Source: Nemertoderma westbladi (Eukaryota; Xenacoelomorpha; Nemertodermatida; Nemertodermatidae). From it: DNA of 64,000 nt. The position numbers and the translations under genes are program-made. The stretch lies in NCBI GenBank assembly GCA_032718475.1, contig JAUCBJ010000368.1, positions 1 to 64,000 on the forward strand. Reading direction: 5' to 3'. The notes below the pieces were generated by a model. That model saw only the letters and a list, made by a program, of their open reading frames with translations, was not told the DNA's origin and searched no databases. This document shows, one piece after another, positions 40,301-51,634 of this stretch (position 1 is its first letter; every line of letters starts with the position of its first letter).

Positions 40301-43028
40301 ATAGTGAGTGCCTACTGTAGTAAAACTGATAGTGAGTTCCTACTGTAGGAAAACGGACAGTGAGTGCCTAGTGTAGTAAAACGGATAGTGAGTGCCTACT
40401 GTAGTAAAACTGATAGTGAGTTCCTACTGTAGTAAAACGGATAGTGAGTGCCTACTGTAGTAAAACTGATAGTGAGTTCCTACTGTAGTAAAACGGATAG
40501 TGAGTGCCTACTGTAGTAAAACTGATAGTGAGTTCCTACTGTAGTAAAACGGACAGTGAGTGCCTAGTGTAGTAAAACGGATAGTGAGTGCCTACTGTAG
40601 TAAAACTGATAGTGAGTTCCTACTGTAGTAAAACGGATAGTGAGTGCCTACTGTAGTAAAACGGACAGTGAGTGCCTAGTGTAGTAAAACTGATAGTGAG
40701 TTCCTACTGTAGTAAAATGGATAGTGAGTGCCTACTGTAGTAAAACTGATAGTGAGTTCCTACTGTAGTAAAACGGACAGTGAGTGCCTAGTGTAGTAAA
40801 ACGGATAGTGAGTGCCTAGTGTATTAAAACGGATAGTGAGTTCCTCCTGTAGTAAAACGGACAGTGAGTGCCTACTGTAGTAAAACTGGTAGTGAGTTCC
40901 TACTGTAGTAAAACTGATAGTGAGTGCCTACTGTACTAAAACGGATAGTGAGTTCCTACTGTAGTAAAACTGATAGTGAGTTCCTCCTGTAGTAAAACGG
41001 ATAGTGAGTGCCTACTGTAGTAAAACTGGTAGTGAGTTCCTACTGTAGTAAAACGGACAGTGAGTGCCTAGTGTAGTAAAACGGATAGTGAGTGCCTACT
41101 GTAGTAAAACTGATAGTGAGTTCCTACTGTAGTAAAACGGACAGTGAGTGCCTAGTGTAGTAAAACGGATAGTGAGTGCCTAGTGTATTAAAACTGATAG
41201 TGAGTTCCTACTGTACTAAAACGGATAGTGAGTTCCTATTGTAGTAAAACTGATAGTGAGTTCCTCCTGTAGTAAAACGGATAGTGAGTGCCTACTGTAG
41301 TAAAACTGGTAGTGAGTTCCTACTGTAGTAAAACTGATAGTGAGTTCCTACTGTAGTAAAACTGATAGTGAGTTCCTCCTGTAGTAAAACGGACAGTGAG
41401 TGCCTACTGTAGTAAAACTGGTAGTGAGTTCCTACTGTAGTAAAACTGATAATGAGTTCCTCCTGTAGTAAAACGGACAGTGAGTGCCTAGTGTAGTAAA
41501 ACGGATAATGAGTGCCTACTGTAGTAAAACGGATAGTGAGTGCCTACTTTAGTAAAACGGATAGTGAGTGCCTACTGTAGTAAAACGGATAGTGAGTTCC
41601 TCCTGTAGTAAAACGGATAGTGAGTGCCTACTCTAGTAAAACGGATAGTGAGTTCCTACTGTAGTAAAACGGATAGTGAGTTCCTACTGTAGTAAAGCGG
41701 ATAATGAGTGCCTACTGTAGTAAAACGGATAGTGAGTGCCTAGTGTAGTAAAACGGATAGTGAGTGCCTACTGTAGTAAAACGGATAGTGAGTTCCTCCT
41801 GTAGTAAAACGGATAGTGAGTGCCTACTCTAGTAAAACGGATAGTGAGTTCCTACTGTAGTAAAGCGGATAATGAGTGCCTACTGTAGTAAAACGGATAG
41901 TGAGTGCCTACTGTAGTAAAACGGATAGTGAGTGCCTACTGTAGTAAAACGGATAGTGAGTGCCTACTTTAGTAAAACGGATAGTGAGTGCCTAGTGTAT
42001 TAAAACGGATAGTGAGTTCCTCCTGTAGTAAAACGGATAGTGAGTGCCTACTGTAGTAAAACGGATAGTGAGTGCCTAGTGTATTAAAACGGATAGTGAG
42101 TTCCTCCTGTAGTAAAACGGACAGTGAGTGCCTACTGTAGTAAAACGGATAGTGAGTGCCTACTGTAGTAAAACGGATAGTGAGTGCCTAGTGTATTAAA
42201 ACGGATAGTGAGTTCCTCCTGTAGTAAAACGGATAGTGAGTGCCTACTGTAGTAAAACGGATAGTGAGTGCCTAGTGTATTAAAACGGATAGTGAGTTCC
42301 TCCTGTAGTAAAACGGATAGTGAGTGCCTACTGTAGTAAAACGGATAGTGAGTGCCTAGTGTATTAAAACGGATAGTGAGTTCCTCCTGTAGTAAAACGG
42401 ACAGTGAGTGCCTACTGTAGTAAAACGGATAGTGAGTGCCTACTGTAGTAAAACGGATAGTGAGTGCCTACTGTAGTAAAACGGACAGTGAGTGCCTAGT
42501 GTATTAAAACGGATAGTGAGTTCCTCCTGTAGTAAAACGGATAGTGAGTGCCTAGTGTAGTAAAACGGATAGTGAGTGCCTACTGTACTAAAACGGATAG
42601 TGAGTTCCTACTGTAGTAAAACGGATAGTGAGTTCCTACTGTAGTAAAACGGATAGTGAGTGCCTAGTGTATTAAAACGGATAGTGAGTCCCTACTGTAC
42701 TAAAACGGATAGTGAGTTCCTACTGTAGTAAAACGGATAGTGAGTTCCTACTGTAGTAAAACGGATAGTGAGTTCCTACTGTAGTAAAACGGATAGTGAG
42801 TTCCTACTGTAGTAAAACTGATAGTGAGTTCCTACTGTAGTAAAACTGATAGTGAGTGCCTACTGTAGTAAAACGGATAGTGAGTGCCTAGTGTATTAAA
42901 ACGGATAGTGAGTGCCTACTGTAGTAAAACGGACAGTGAGTGCCTAGTGTATTAAAACGGATAGTGAGTGCCTACTGTAGTAAAACGGATAGTGAGTTCC
43001 TACTGTAGTAAAACTGATAGTGAAATTA
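37327..43028. repeat. 28-bp satellite array, about 200 copies
   Basis: 5.7 kb of head-to-tail copies of acggatagtgagtgcctact / gtagtaaa. Recurrent variants occur at fixed positions: gat/gac/gataatg, cgg/ctg, gtgcc/gttcc, ctactg/ctagtg/ctcctg, gtagt/gtatt, aaacgg/aagcgg. Variants occur in recurring blocks (for example gacagtgagtgcctag with tgtattaaaac, then gagttcctcctg), a higher-order pattern. The period of 28 is not a multiple of 3 and stops occur in all frames, so it is non-coding. Direct repeats with no unique spacers exclude a CRISPR. The last unit decays at 43015-43028. Confidence 0.98.
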
Positions 43029-43188
43029 ATAGTGAAACGGATTTTCGCAATTTCTAGCTTTTTTTATTAACGATTTTGGTAAACTCCATGCACTATATTG
43101 ATAACCAAAGTAGAGTATATGATGGGTAATTTATTTCATTAAACAAAATAGTTTGCCGAATTTGAGACAGTTTAATGTTCCTATGTTC

Positions 43189-43330
43189 CTATACATATGT
43201 GTAATCATCGAATTCTCGTAGTTTTATATACATTTGGCAAACATGAAGGAAGACGCATCTCTCGTCCATTTTCTTTTCCATATCACGCATTATCCCGGGA
43301 TCGATCATATCAGATATACCTGCCAACTTT
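43189..43330 (-). pseudogene. CH-domain terminal exon, smoothelin-related
   Basis: After the acceptor tattttgcag the frame reads KLAGISDMIDPGIM, EKKMDERCVFLHVCQMYIKL and REFDD, then TAG at 43189. It aligns with exon 5 of the smoothelin-like gene ([26 protein letters not shown]) and has the same splice phase (one base before the first codon). It is diverged, and upstream exons are not clear, so it may be a relic or part of a rapidly changing paralogue. Confidence 0.55.
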
Positions 43331-43576
43331 CTGCAAAATACAAAATATGGAAAAACATTAGATTTCTATCTGCCCATGGATCGCTCTCTATGAATGAATA
43401 AAATGTCGGTATGAATGTTCTTCGATGATTTTATATTGTCTGATAATATACTTTCTGTAGATGATAATGTGTTCAAGATTTTATTTATCTGTGATGTGAC
43501 GGTAATATGCGAAGGTATTCTGTGTCCTTTATTGTACATTATAACATTTTTCATCATTTAGTTCCGATTTCTCTTA

Positions 43577-43709
43577 TAAGTATTCTAATAGTGAGGAAGG
43601 TTGAAACATTGCACAGAAAGCACATGAAAAGGAGGTACAATCAATGTATGCTACGAAATCGGACCCCTGCAATTTACTGCGCCATTCTAAAGCTGCCGCA
43701 ATACTTTCA
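43577..43709 (-). pseudogene. Possible CH-domain core remnant
   Basis: The minus-strand frame reads SESIAAALEWRSKL, DFVAYID and TSFSCAFCAMF before a stop at 43574. It can be laid over exons 3-4 of the smoothelin-like gene ([30 protein letters not shown]) without the intron, minus a few residues. It lies 250 bases upstream of the related terminal exon. The match is short, and the frame breaks where the CH domain should continue. Confidence 0.35.
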
Positions 43710-43914
43710 CTAAATATGGCTAACCAAATCTTTGCAAATTGTTTCTCTAAAGACTTACTGATATATAACTATTTTGAGTACCATTTTTAATGGTTTGTTC
43801 TTATTAATTTCATATAGCTTCACTCTATCATATATCACTATAATAATCGGTATGCTGTAAATTGGGATGCTATGCTAACTTAACAAAATCCGCATCTAGG
43901 CCCATTTCCACACA
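43710..43914. other. Non-coding
   Basis: No feature recognised. Confidence 0.4.
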
Positions 43915-44460
43915 GCTTTTTTTAGAGCTTTTTTTAGTTAAAACAATTTTTAGAAATTAATTGCTTCAAGATGAATCTGTGAATTTTCGAATACTAAAAC
44001 CTAAACTATAGAATAGAGCTCAAAAAAGCTAGAAAAAGAGCTCAAAAAAAGCTAGAAAAAAAGCTCAAAAAAAGCTTAAAAAAAGCTAGAAAAGAGCTTG
44101 GAAAAAATGCTAGAAAAAAAGCTCAAAAAAAAAACTTGAAAAAAGCTCAAAAAAAGCTTAAATAAAAGCTAGAAAAAAAGCTCGAAAAAGGCATGAAAAA
44201 AAGCTCAAAAAAAGGTCTTTTTTCGAGCTTTTTTTTAATTAAAACAATTTTTAGAAATTAATTGCTTCAAGATAAATCTGCGAATTTTCGAATACTTAAA
44301 CCTAAACTATAGAATAGAGCTCAAAAAAAAGCCTGAAAAAAATCTAAAAAAAAAGCTAGAAAAAATCTCAAAAAAAGCTCAAAAAAAGCTTGAAAAAAGC
44401 TTAAAAAAAAGCTAGAAAAAAAGCTTGAAAAAAAGCTAGAAAAAAAGCTCAAAAAAAAGC
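43915..44460. repeat. A-rich aaaaagct array, duplicated 300-bp block
   Basis: Two copies of a block (from about 43915 and 44218) each begin with an agcttttttt tract and a unique stretch (aattgcttcaagat, cgaattttcgaatac, cctaaactatagaatagag). Each then runs into degenerate agctcaaaaaaa / agctagaaaaaa units of 10-13 bp. Confidence 0.88.
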
Positions 44461-45783
44461 AGGTCCAATTTTGAAAATATTACGATTATACGTATTTTCG
44501 TCTTGACTTGTCTTGACTTGTGGGGTTTTGGGGATCTCGATTCCAAAAGAGATTCCTTGATGTCTCGGTATTCAATCCCCTGGCTTAGTCGAATGCCGCC
44601 ATGACCCTCGAGTCTTTCCATCTACACTGAGAGGCCCGCAAAGCAACCACTATGAGGAACAGGTACGTGAGATCGAGCTTGCCTCCTTCACGCCTTTGAT
44701 TTTTTCGGCATTTGGTGGACTCTCCCCGACGACAACCCAGTTTATTAAAGGTCTTGGAATTCTCCTGTCTGAGAAGCATAAGACGCCTTATTCGGAGTGT
44801 ATCCACTGGGTTCGTCGGGAAATGAGCTTCGCCTTTCTCCATACATTTCGTCGTACTTTGATGTACATTGGTAGCTAATGATACTCCACTTGCTCCTAAT
44901 GCAGCTAGAGAACAGCTCACCCATAGTGATGTTAATAATTTGAGGCACTTCTTAGTGCGAATAATTCAATTTTTGGGATTACATTGTTAAAAGTCCAGTA
45001 GTATACCGCCTACCGGATCCTAGTAACGATGTATCTTACTGTAGAATCCAGCAGTGTATACGGGCTTGTACAGTATCTGACAATAAATCCCAGTCCAGGG
45101 TGTCTAAACAAACAGATACTAAGTACGCAAACTACTACTGGCGAGGGAACGGAGCCTGATGTATATTCTAATACGTGGGCGAGTCAAATGCCCGGGCGAA
45201 CTAGACAAAACAGGATACCCGGCCTCTAACCGGTGAGGTAGATGTACACTCTACAGATACAGACCAAACTCACGGGAAAACAATCCCCGCACAGCGAATC
45301 CTAACTATCGCTAATGGACCTAAATACTGTAAACTTGCTGCGGTTTGATTTATATGGTTTATATACGAGCTAATGGATCAACAGATTAGCGTAACAATAC
45401 TGCCAACAGGAAAGTAGCAGTCAAAAGGGGTGCCCCAAAAATACCTCTTATGTGCCGTAAACTAAATATTAAATCTCTCCCCAAGTTACAAAACTACAGA
45501 TATCATAGAACTATAAGATAACTCCTACAGAAAAGTAACCTATAGTAGTAGCTAGTGGATCTTAAGACGCGTGTGTGTGTGTGTGTTACGAAAAAAACAA
45601 TTTTGGTGTAACGCTGTTATACTAGGTTTTAGTGATTTTAATCAAATACAATACCGGGTGCTAGCTACTCGAATAAGCTAGTCGCACGCTGTAGGCGCAA
45701 TACTACTAGGCGCAATACTTACAAACTGACGTCAAAAGGGTTCTCTCCTCCTATATTCACAACTCAGTCAGGCAATTACGGTG
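44461..45783. other. No supported gene
   Basis: Minus-strand frames at 44585-44920 and 44745-44948 are open but match nothing I know. A (gt) microsatellite lies at 45570-45586. The flank up to 45783 is probably the 3' end or LTR of the Ty3-type element, though no second copy is available to show it. Confidence 0.35.
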
Positions 45784-46431
45784 TTAGTAACTATGCCCGT
45801 GATCGGCACTGATACCAGACTCACTAGAATCGGATTCATCACAATGAATGGAATTTGATTTGTCGGAAGAAGAAACAATACCCTCATATTCAGAATCATC
45901 TTCTGATACATTATGGTCTTCAACATCAACAGTGTAGTCTATAGCTGGAAAAAGAACTGATATCGGAACTTCATATTGCTTTGATGCAAATTTTCCATTA
46001 GACATCTTTTGCAGAGTAACCCTACCTTCAAACTCTTTAATTATAATGTATAACTCACGTCCATGGAATTTTGATCCCTCACCTTTAAGGAATACTAAAT
46101 CGCCTGATTTGATTTGTGGACATGGTTTGGGCAGATGACCTTTAGCCTTTGAGAATACGCTATATACATGGTTTGATGAACGATTTCGACTCTGCTCAGC
46201 AGCCATATGATCATCTTCAAAATGCAATTGTTGACCTGTGTTTTGATCTCTTCGAAATATGAACTCTTTAGCAGATAGACCACGATAACGAATTCGCGAG
46301 TTCAGTTTATCAACAGCTACTGTCAGATTTAATGCAGATATAGGACCTCCTAATGGGTTCAAACGAAGAAACTCTCGCTCCAGCTCTTGGACACATTTAT
46401 CGGCAATTTCCGAAAAATTTCCGGTTAACAT
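45784..46431 (-). pseudogene. Ty3-type integrase C-terminal region
   Basis: The 215-codon open frame contains LNLTVAVDKLNSRIRYRGLS, AKEFIFRRDQ and an SH3-like segment (IKSGDLVFLKGEGSKFHGR, ELYIIIKEFEGRVTLQK), followed by an acidic tail (VDVEDHNVSEDDSEYEG). This is the usual end of pol in these elements. Confidence 0.82.
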
Positions 46432-46909
46432 TTCCGAAATCTAAGTGAATACCATGGTACTCAAGTTGCATTCTTTAAGCAAACCAGACCAGGAGCACAA
46501 TCAACTCGTATTGATGCAAATGAATAATGCAATGGTATAGCCAATTGTAATAAAGCAGAACGGAGTGTTGCAGCCATTTCATCCTCTATGAAGCAGGTGG
46601 CTGTATATGATGAAAACGTATCTAGGAGTATTAAAATCTTCTGTTTTGACCTTCTAATATCATCAGAGGCAAAAGATTGACCTATTGCTGTTGGTACTGT
46701 ATTTGATGTTTGTTCAAATAACTCATGTGGGAGTCGTTTGAAACCACATTATGCTCACTCAGTGTGGACAGAAATGTTGAAACACGAGCTGATGCAGAGA
46801 AATTTCCCTTGCATAAGTTTTTGAAAGCAAGGTAGCACATTATCTGTAAGCACTAGTGTTGAATGACGAGATTCACGAATGTAAGGTGCAAAATGTTTTA
46901 CTGTTGCAG
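46432..46909 (-). pseudogene. Integrase core remnant
   Basis: Broken frames carry KILILLDTFSSYTATCFIED and IRVDCAPGL, which fit the first Asp region and the following D-x-APG motif of this type of integrase. The zinc-binding domain is not seen. A deletion between RNase H and this point is likely. Confidence 0.7.
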
Positions 46910-48160
46910 CTATTGCCATTTCAGATGGTGCTCTCGTAATTTAAAGCTATAAAATCCACCATTGAGACGTTTTCCATTTCTAACAATATATAAGGTAGCA
47001 TCCAATCCTCTATTAAGTGGTGAAACATTCACTGTTATAACCAGTTTATCATCTTTTGTAGGTATGGTAATAATATGGGGAGAACGAAGTGCATTTTGAG
47101 CATTACAAAAGCTCTCTTGTAATTCTGATGTACTTTCAATTTGGTCCTGACTGGTAAGACCCTTCAAAGAATCTTCCAAAGGAGCTAGCAGTGGAGCATA
47201 CATTGGGATACATCTACATATATCCTTATAGGATCCCAAAAACGATCGCATAGATTTCACAGTTTTTGGCAATGATGCTGAGATAAGAGGACTAAGTTTA
47301 TGAGCACTAACTGCCAAGGTGCCAGTAGACCAAACCCAACCTAGAACAACTGTCTGCTTTGGACAAATATATGTTTTATGAGCAGCTAAACGTAAGTTGT
47401 TTCTATCTAAGCAAATAAGAACCTGCTTCCAGTTGTTGTACAATTGCTCAATTGAATCTCCCCCAACATAAAGATCATCTGCTATCTTGTACATATAACC
47501 ATCTTGTAGCATATCTCCAAATATCCGAGATGTCAACTCCCCCAACCATTCTGATGAGCCAGGCATTCCCATTGCTGAACGTGTATATATACGAATACCT
47601 TTAAAAGGTGTTACAGTACCTAGGTATGGCATTGCTGACTTAGATACAGGAATCTGAAAAAATCCTTTGGTAAGGTCTGTAATAATAATATAAGCCCATG
47701 AGGAAATTCGGCGCAAGGCATCATCACATTTGATACTCATTGAAGGTGGAGGTCGTGTGTATTGGGCTAGTTGATTAAATGCCGTAACAAAACGAAATCC
47801 TCCTGATGGTTTTTTTACAAGAAAACTTGGAGATACATGTAAAACCTCAATGCCAAAATCTTCAGGTTTACATAAAACTCCTAAACGCTCAAGATTATCA
47901 GCTTCCTTTTGAAGTTGAATAAGATTTGATTGGTTGTACAAAGGTATATGGCTCTTAGTTGGTGGAGGGGCAACTGATCCGATATTTACTGTTGCCCTGA
48001 TGACCCCACTATAGTCATTGTAGCAAGAAATATCTGGATCAAAGACATTGTCAAACTCAGACAACAAATTAAGGAATTTTCGTCTTTGGGTAGAAGACAT
48101 TTGGTTGTCAGGGTCAAATATAACCTCAGATGAGAAAAGTTTGTTTTTATTTGAACTCAC
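46910..48160 (-). pseudogene. Ty3-type reverse transcriptase
   Basis: The open frame of 416 codons includes SPSFLVKKPSGGFRFVTAFN, IITDLTKGFFQIPV, SAMGMPGSSEWLGEL, the polymerase box YKIADDLYVGG and VVLGWVWSTG. An RNase H-like start (KDDKLVITVNVSPLNRGLDA) closes the frame. The box reads IADD where YVDD is usual in active Ty3 RTs (the two Asp are kept). The first RNase H Asp position reads N-V-S, suggesting loss of activity. The frame may be close to intact while neighbouring domains are broken. Confidence 0.9.
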
Positions 48161-48277
48161 ATTGTCACTAACTGATAATTGAGGAGTACAGGTTTGAAAA
48201 TTTGGAGATAGTGGGGCAGAAACAACATGAAAGAGTTGTGCAACATGTTGCGAGCGATTTAATGGAATGATAACGAT

Positions 48278-48862
48278 CTAGTACAGATTAGGAATCCGTA
48301 CTTCTCCATTCACAACCTGTAAGATGGAAACTTCTGGCCAACTGCCTCCATTAGGAGAATCCACTCGTGGTTCTACAGCAATAGGACCAGAGTATGACAA
48401 TAATTCAGCAGGATTAAAATTAACAAAATCCCCAGGAAAGATAACAGATCTATCAGCATTTCTTAAAACAAATGACTGAAATTTTGGAGGCGTAGCTGTT
48501 GAGGATTGAGTAGAAGCATACGATACCGACATACTCTTAATGTAAATTTCTTGCTTTTTCATGGAAATCTCAATGTTGTTTAGAACACTAAAAGGCACTC
48601 CTCCAAGTACATCACAATCCATACCTTCAGCCACAAGGGCAACTAGTGATAGTTGAACATTTCTAAATGCTAACTTGACAGAAACTTCACCACAGATTGG
48701 CAGTTTACAACTAACCTGTGTGGCAGATTGTGAAGTTGGATGTATTGGCATGTTGGAGTGTTTGGCAAAAGAATGTGAAACTAAATTACCTGTAGCTCCA
48801 GAATCAATAACAACTTTACAAGGAAAATGCTTATAAAAGCAATAGAAATGAGGGGACATCAT
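48278..48862 (-). pseudogene. Ty3-type aspartic protease region
   Basis: CKVVIDSGATGNLVSHSFA carries the catalytic DSG motif of retroviral-like proteases. LVALVAEGMDCDVLGGVPF is the flap-to-C-terminal ILG-type motif. The frame is open for 194 codons and leads toward RT after a short gap. Confidence 0.87.
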
Positions 48863-48879
48863 ACACTGAACAGCATTAA

Positions 48880-49901
48880 TATTAATACTAGGTAGTTAAT
48901 ACCTGGTTAATATTGTATTTATGGAGTGCTGGTGAAATATCCATTTGTGAAGGATCAGGATCATCTGATGCCCCTGCTGTTAGCAAGGAACACCCCAGTG
49001 GATCATCTATATCGTCTAAATCAGATACTGTAAGTGTTCTTGCCATGGCAACTTTATCAACTTTTGGTATATACCAGCAAGAAGAAACATCATGGCCTTG
49101 GAAAGGGCGTTGTGCCGACTTACAGAAAACACATGTTATATTTGATCTTGATTGGCTGATATGCTGGGCCGTTGTTTGGAATGGAATTTCGAAAATTGAC
49201 TGAAATTGATTTGCAAATCTTCTTGATTGTTTAATTCAGAAATAATCGCATCCATCAATTCCACAATCTGTGGCTGTATGTCTTTTAGAGTCTTTATTTG
49301 CAGATCATGTGCAAAGATACGTCCTATGTGTGCAGGTAAACGCTATCTATCCAGCTGTAGCCATAAATATACAGCCAGGCGTTCCGTGGTCGGAGACATT
49401 ACCTCATCCTCAGTTACAGGAATGCCATCATGTAGCAATGGGGAGTCAATGGAAAGAAGATTATCTTCTAAATGTGCACAAATTCTCTGGTACAATGCTT
49501 CATAGCGCTCCCCATCAACTCGCTTTATTTGAGATAACTTAAGAAAGTTAACTTCAGATTGTCGGAATCCGAAATGTTTACGGATCCTCTGCCATATCCA
49601 TGGCAATGAAGTACTTTTTTTTGTTATTTCATTCCGCAAAAGCGATGGAGCAAATTGTGCAATTAAGCCTACCATTCTGTTCAGATGGATTCATTTCTGA
49701 ACAGCTGTTTTGAATTTCGGTGTACCAGGTTGGTCATCAACTAAACCCCGATTTGGAACATTGCATTTCTCCCATACTGCATGGGGCAAAATCATCGCAT
49801 ATTGATAAATGATATTGAAGATCTGTCTGCCAGTTAGCAAACGATGTAATGGTTTCTGTCTCAGTCAGCACCCATTGTTTTGGAGGACGAAAATCAGCCA
49901 T
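48880..49901 (-). pseudogene. Ty3-type gag
   Basis: The ATG at 49901 opens MADFRPPKQWVLTETETITS and FANWQTDLQYHLS, a gag start found in many invertebrate Ty3-type elements. After a frame change comes the open part 49675-49343 (MVGLIAQFAPSLLRNEI, SLPWIWQRIRKHFGFRQSE, YEALYQRICAHLEDNL). A third frame (about 49150-48935) holds a zinc-knuckle-like TCVFCKSAQRPFQGHD and an acidic end (VSDLDDIDDPLG). At least two frameshifts. Confidence 0.82.
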
Positions 49902-50500
49902 AGGCCTATGGGTACAGGGGTACTCTCAATATAAAAGTTGTTATAACGCAAATGACAAAATGCTGAAATAACTTTAACAGTTTAAATTAAATTACGTCAT
50001 ATTAACGAACCTGTAACGTAACATACACCAACCAAGGATTATTAGCAATTAAAACGTGCAGAGCGGCAGAAGTAGGCTGCAGTAAGGAGTAGAGTTGCCT
50101 ACCGGAACATGGAACAGTAGCAGACTAAAGGTATGCGGTACGGTACCTTACACTGTATGCAGGTATGCTGGAATGTTACCTTTACCGGTATAGCGGTATG
50201 TAACTTGGGTGATCTTCTTTCTGTACAGCTGTAGGTTAAATAATCAACAATCAAGTCGAAGTTGAACCATCTCCGCCAATATAGTTTTTAAGTAGCATGG
50301 ACTCGAACTACACCAGCCACCACGCCAGACTATGAAGGAAGGCGATCCTTAGGTCAACAAACAACAAACTGTATTATAACCTTCAGTAATTACATAATAA
50401 CCTATCCCAACATAAAGACAAAACCCGGACCGGTATTAACCGTCAGTAACCCAGTACAGTTCTTTATATCAATAACAACCCATCACCATATCATATATCT
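49902..50500. other. Non-coding flank
   Basis: No gene, LTR or array recognised. Contains several taccggta words, which are common across the window. Confidence 0.4.
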
Positions 50501-50508
50501 ATCTATAA

Positions 50509-51605
50509 CAAGCCCGTATCGTGCGGGGGGGGGGGCTTTGGGGGCACTGCCCCCCCAGACAAGTTTCACTGCCCCCCCCCCCCCAGCCAGACATGTCTTG
50601 ATCACTCGTCTTGTTCACAATTAATTAATAATAATAGTGTTGACCCCAGTGATCAATATTATTGGATTCACATTGATATACTTATTAATAGGATACACAC
50701 GTCTACATACACACTGACCTGACTCCCCACCATCCCATTTTGGTCCAATTATATAATACTACATGGCATTAACCTACCTACCTGTAATGACTAAAAATAC
50801 CCGAAAGTTCCAGGTTCTCTCATTGGCTACCAGGGGTTGTTTGTTGTTGACCCATTGTCTATTTGTCTGTAAATAGGGTCTTTTAGCTTGCAGCTAAAAG
50901 GCTACGCGCTGAGGGTTGCTTGCGCTGTTATCAATATCTATAATTTGTTGTAACTTAACCTTAACCATATTATATCTCAAGTGGGTCCTTCGCGCAGCAC
51001 GTGATATAAACTTATGTAAGCCTCAACCCGAAAGAAATATAAGCAACATCTAAGCAGATGTCCTTTGATCACTTTACACTTAGAGGTAGTCTGGAAAACT
51101 CCAGTCAATTTTTAAGATATCAGAAAAAGTTTAAATGACACAGGTAAAACAATTCTGCCAAGTTTCCTCATAAACGGATTAAAAGCAAAGAAATGTGAGG
51201 ACATTTAATGCTTAGACATGTAGCCATCTAGCAGGAGACTGTTGAACTGTTGGTGTCAAAAGTCACTAAATAATGTCAAGTTTTGGACATATTTATGCCT
51301 ACAAATTTTCAATTCGACAGCTTTAAATCTAACAAAGTTATTTGAATGGTATGTTAATGAAATCGTTATGTCAACAACTATTTGCCATTATTGACATACT
51401 CCAATATTGTCAGTTCGCCAAGGCTCCGCCAACTTTGTGGCTCGCCCCATACACCGTTCAACAATGTTTATTATATTTATGTACTAAATTAACTCTCACT
51501 TGGTTGTATGCTCCCCAAATCCCAGTAATGGGTTTGCACCCCCCCCCCCCCCCCCCCAGATTTGGCCTCTGCCCCCCCAGATATTATGATCACAATACGG
51601 GCCTG
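50509..51605. mobile_element. hAT-type non-autonomous element with 8-bp TSD
   Basis: Terminal inverted repeats CARGCCCGTATYGTG (50509-50523; 51591-51605) are flanked by an exact 8-bp direct repeat atctataa (50501-50508 and 51606-51613). The 8-bp target site and CAG-type start point to hAT. Just inside the ends are opposed tracts: g-rich then c-rich at 50524-50585 (gggggcactgcccccc) and a C19 run at 51539-51557. No transposase. A MITE family 1 copy (50981-51453) is nested within. Confidence 0.9.
50981..51453 (-). mobile_element. MITE family 1, copy B
   Basis: Reverse-complement relative of 12603-13058 over nearly the whole length. Its edges are gtgggtccttcgcgcagcac and gtggctcgccccat. It is nested in the hAT-type element. 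Confidence 0.78.
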
Positions 51606-51634
51606 ATCTATAATAAAAGGTACAGTATGGCGTA

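Larger units (their letters stand above)
45784..49901 (-). mobile_element. Ty3/Gypsy-type retrotransposon, decayed
   Basis: Minus-strand gag, protease, RT, remnants of RNase H/integrase core and the integrase C-terminus occur in the Ty3 order over 4.1 kb. The distance between RT and integrase C-terminus (under 500 bp) shows a large internal deletion. No LTR pair was recognised. Confidence 0.88.

Noticed and set aside
37327-43028. CRISPR-like regular array
   Set aside because: Direct 28-bp units touch each other with no unique spacers, and the context is a eukaryotic genome. It is a satellite.
44436-44948. Minus-strand open frames of 60-111 codons
   Set aside because: Composition is not decisive, no known motif is seen, and the frames overlap one another. 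Left unassigned.
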